The notes beneath the pieces were generated by a model. It ran no database searches, was not told the origin of the DNA, and saw only the letters and a list, made by a program, of their open reading frames with translations. From NCBI RefSeq assembly GCF_047495875.1, contig NC_092466.1, positions 18,100,561 to 18,164,560 on the forward strand: a DNA stretch of 64,000 nt, read 5' to 3'. The stretch is from Pithys albifrons albifrons (Eukaryota; Chordata; Aves; Passeriformes; Thamnophilidae). A program made the position numbers and the translations under genes. Shown piece by piece: positions 61,086 to 64,000 of this stretch (its first letter is position 1; every line of letters starts with the position of its first letter).

Positions 61086-64000
61086 TAGCTTCAAATACGA
61101 GTCCAGAGGAAGCTCACTGCTTCTTAAACAGTTTTTGTTCTCTTACCACATCAGGTCTCTGCTGTGATTTGTTTCCACTAAACCACAAGCACTCTGTGCA
61201 GCCATCCTGTTAGGGTTGTGGATTTCAAGGCAATCACCCAAAGAAGAGTCATAGAACAGAGCAGACTCAAGTAAGCTCTTGCAGCACCTTCGTAAACAGA
61301 AAAAAGCCAAAAGGAACTGCAAAACTGGTGTGAAAAAAAGGCCAGCAGTGTGATTCAGGACATACCACTTGGGGCAAATGATACCATTGCTGTACTTAGG
61401 TTTGGAAAAAAATGTCCTGAAAAGTTCTCTTGCTAACACATACTCTATTTTAGTTCCGGGACTCATCCTCTAATGTCATATATATTCTAAGTAGTAAAAG
61501 AACCACCTGATGTCCAGCTTCATTTCAGGGAAAGGGAGGGCATAGGTATGATGGGCACTGGAAGACAAGTTTGGATGTACTCAGATTACTGGGGGATAGT
61601 TCAGAGGAGAGACACCTTGAAAGGTCAGTGTCAGGAATGCAGCATGCTAATGATGCTAATGATATAAAAAACATGCAGGATAGTTAGGTCTTGATTTGGT
61701 GAAGAACTTATGTACATGTTGTACTTGAACCACCTGAGCAGCTGTATTCATTTCAGACAGGTGACCCACATGCCTACAGCCAAACTTACACCTCATCAGA
61801 CAGGAGCTCCAAGCATTGCACAACTATACAAAACTGATTTTTCTTGGCCTTTATCCACATTCTTTGAATACAAAGATTAGTGCATCTTCCTCTTACAAAA
61901 CTGCCTTCTGCTGGTGGTCATTCTGATTCATGGAAAACGTTTCCCAAAGGATTTAATAGCTCCTTTTCCCCAAAACACACACATAATATTTGTCTGTATC
62001 TCATCCTCAAAAAATGAACTAAAATTCTGTGCCCCTATTCTCTCATATCCAAAAGGAAAATATTGCCTGAGAAAACAAAAACAGTAAAGTTTTACTTTTT
62101 TTCCTTCTTTTTTTTTTTTAACAGGACAGAATTTATTTTTCAGCTTATGACAATTGACAATGTTCCAGAAAAACTCAAATCTTGCTGTTTTGAGATCTTA
62201 CACTGATTGTAACTTATGTCATAGGCCCTTTTAGCACCAGAGACATCATTGTGGCTTAGTAATCCCTCAGAGAATTCCTTCCAACAAATATAGATTGTCA
62301 TCCTGATGAGAAAAAGCCTTTCCCCTAAAACTGTTTATCATCTGAGAATAAATAGCAATGAAAAGAATGGCTTTTCGAGACTTTAGAGGAAAATATTGCT
62401 ACAAGCACTGTATATAAGACACTTACCCTTTCCAGTGTCTTACAGTCATCTGAATGTCAATTAAAAAAAAAGAAGATAAAGTTGTAATGCTGTATCAACA
62501 GGCAGCTGTCCTAGTGGGCACTGGGAACACAGAATGACTCGCATTGCTGAGCAGTGCAGTCATTGCCAAAGAATGATGAGCTCACATTTCATTCCGATTC
62601 ACAGGGCTGGTGCAGTCAGACTGTGAGGCTCACCGCTGACGCCCCTCCCTCCCTGCCCCGACACCAGATCTGGCTCGTTAACATGTCTGGAATGAGTGCC
62701 AGCCCACCTCTCCGCTGGCAAGCACAAGGGGCATACTTGGATTCCCAGGTTGGAAGATTATCTCATTCAAGCACAGTTCTCCCAAAGATATATAAGCAAA
62801 GTGAGTGTGGTGGTCCCTGCAGAGCTGGTCTGAGCCCTTGGGAGTTTCAGCCACACAGGCTGTCCAGGAGCACAACCTTTAAACACCAGCAAATATGACA
62901 ATGATGATGAAAGTAGAAGAGCTGGTAGGTACAACCTTCTTTTATTTACTCACAATTACTTTTCTTTCTAGACTGCCATAACACTAAGGTAGAGAAAGAC
63001 TACCTTTCTGGATCACTGATTTAGCAGGTTACCAGCACTGCTGTGCTGTAGGTGGAAACCCTTATATACTGTTACTTATGCTCTTATATTTTCATTTTAA
63101 CCTTTCTTTGGGAAATGGGCTCACCATGGATACAGCTACAGAGGTTTTGGGATTCTCCATCAGAGCGCAGTTCACTAGGAAGAAGAGACTGACCACTGAT
63201 TTAGCTGTTTAATTGCCTTCATCCTTGACTTTAATTTTTTTTTTTTAGGAGCTGATTTTATGATCACACTAAGTAGTTCCAGTCTACTAGGGAATGAGAG
63301 AAAGTATTAATGCAGGGAAACTGAAGTATTTTATAATATTAAACAAACAATTTAGTAATAGTTTTGTTTTCTAATAATAAACTAACTGTTCCTATAACCA
63401 CTGCTGTTCATGATGTAAATGAGCCTTTGAAAAATAATGTTTAAACCACACCACAACTAATGGGACATTCCACTGCAGGGTTTAGATTGTCTGATCTTAT
63501 TGAGAAACTGGGAAAACAAGAATGATCCAGTAAAACACAACTTCTAGATGGCTATGTTGAGATACAACTGCCATAAAGCTTAACTAGTTATGCTGTCTTA
63601 AGTTCTTTGGCAAACGTTATCTCTTTGTGCAACTTAATTTGGCATCAGAAATATTTCTGAAAGCTATGGAAAGCTGTGCTGCTGCACAGTGCCACAAAGC
63701 TTCTGCATAGAAAAAACCTTCTGCTATTCTGCTGTAAATGGGACTTTGGTACTGACAGTGATGGGTAAAACCAGCCTTGAAATGACACAGCAAGCTGATT
63801 AAACTGCATGTTTCAACAAAGCTGGAAGGTCCTAATGGACACTACCTGCTCAGTTCCAGTACTCAACACTCGCATGGTGAGGGTGGCTGGTTGGGGTGGA
63901 TCTTTCCACAACTGCCTTTCACAGCCTTCTGATGAGTCTGACGCAGGCGGCAAGTGAACAAATAAGAAAACCCTGAACCAAAAGGATGCTCTTCCCAACC

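Larger units (their letters stand above)
58091..64000. other. Non-coding stretch, no gene supported
   Basis: AT-rich with simple A/T and purine tracts. Two exon-like stretches (60039-60136 and around 62.55-62.90 kb) lack partners and are discussed as observations only. A stretch around 60.48-60.80 kb has a complex, repeat-poor composition reminiscent of conserved non-coding elements. Confidence 0.5.

Noticed and set aside
1..64000. Search for CRISPR arrays, operons, phage modules, rRNA and tRNA genes
   Set aside because: No regularly spaced repeats, no dense same-strand coding and no cloverleaf-type sequence was seen; the sequence is vertebrate-like.

Overview
The window looks like vertebrate, most likely bird, nuclear DNA, and is almost entirely non-coding. 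The evidence is two 3' fragments of CR1 (chicken repeat 1) LINEs, two solo LTR-like sequences of types I recognise from Neoaves and passerine genomes, AT-rich CpG-poor sequence over most of its length, and one sharp CpG island. No complete protein-coding gene could be identified, and there is no prokaryotic operon, CRISPR array, rRNA or recognisable tRNA.

Left part (1-15.9 kb): AT-rich sequence with a probable ERVL-type solo LTR (2164-2703) and a second LTR-like stretch beside it (2828-3140). From 14.8 kb down to 8.6 kb on the minus strand there are short exon candidates. Three of them (10636-10683, 9865-9924, 8623-8663) have plausible splice sites, and each internal one is open only in the phase that joins it to the next. 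They would encode an acidic segment ending in a Cys-rich C-terminus. I do not recognise the protein, and all of these calls are tentative. A TGTAAATA (Pumilio-type) pair lies further downstream on the same strand.

Centre (about 15.98-17.74 kb): a GC-rich CpG island with inverted CCAAT, NRF1-like, GC-box and ETS-type motifs. On the minus strand a good splice donor (AAG|GTAAGG, last exon base 16638) suggests a 5' exon transcribed leftward, which would fit the exon candidates to the left. Rightward or bidirectional transcription cannot be excluded.

Right part (17.74-64 kb): about 46 kb with no gene I can support. It holds a probable ERVK-type solo LTR on the minus strand (35241-35575), a fairly intact CR1 3' end (49690-50276, plus strand), an older CR1 with a decayed reverse-transcriptase region (57330-58090, plus strand), simple repeats and a few possible regulatory elements. 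It could be intergenic DNA or a very long intron. Nothing here amounts to a new biological system; the best leads are the unidentified minus-strand transcript and the structure of its promoter.
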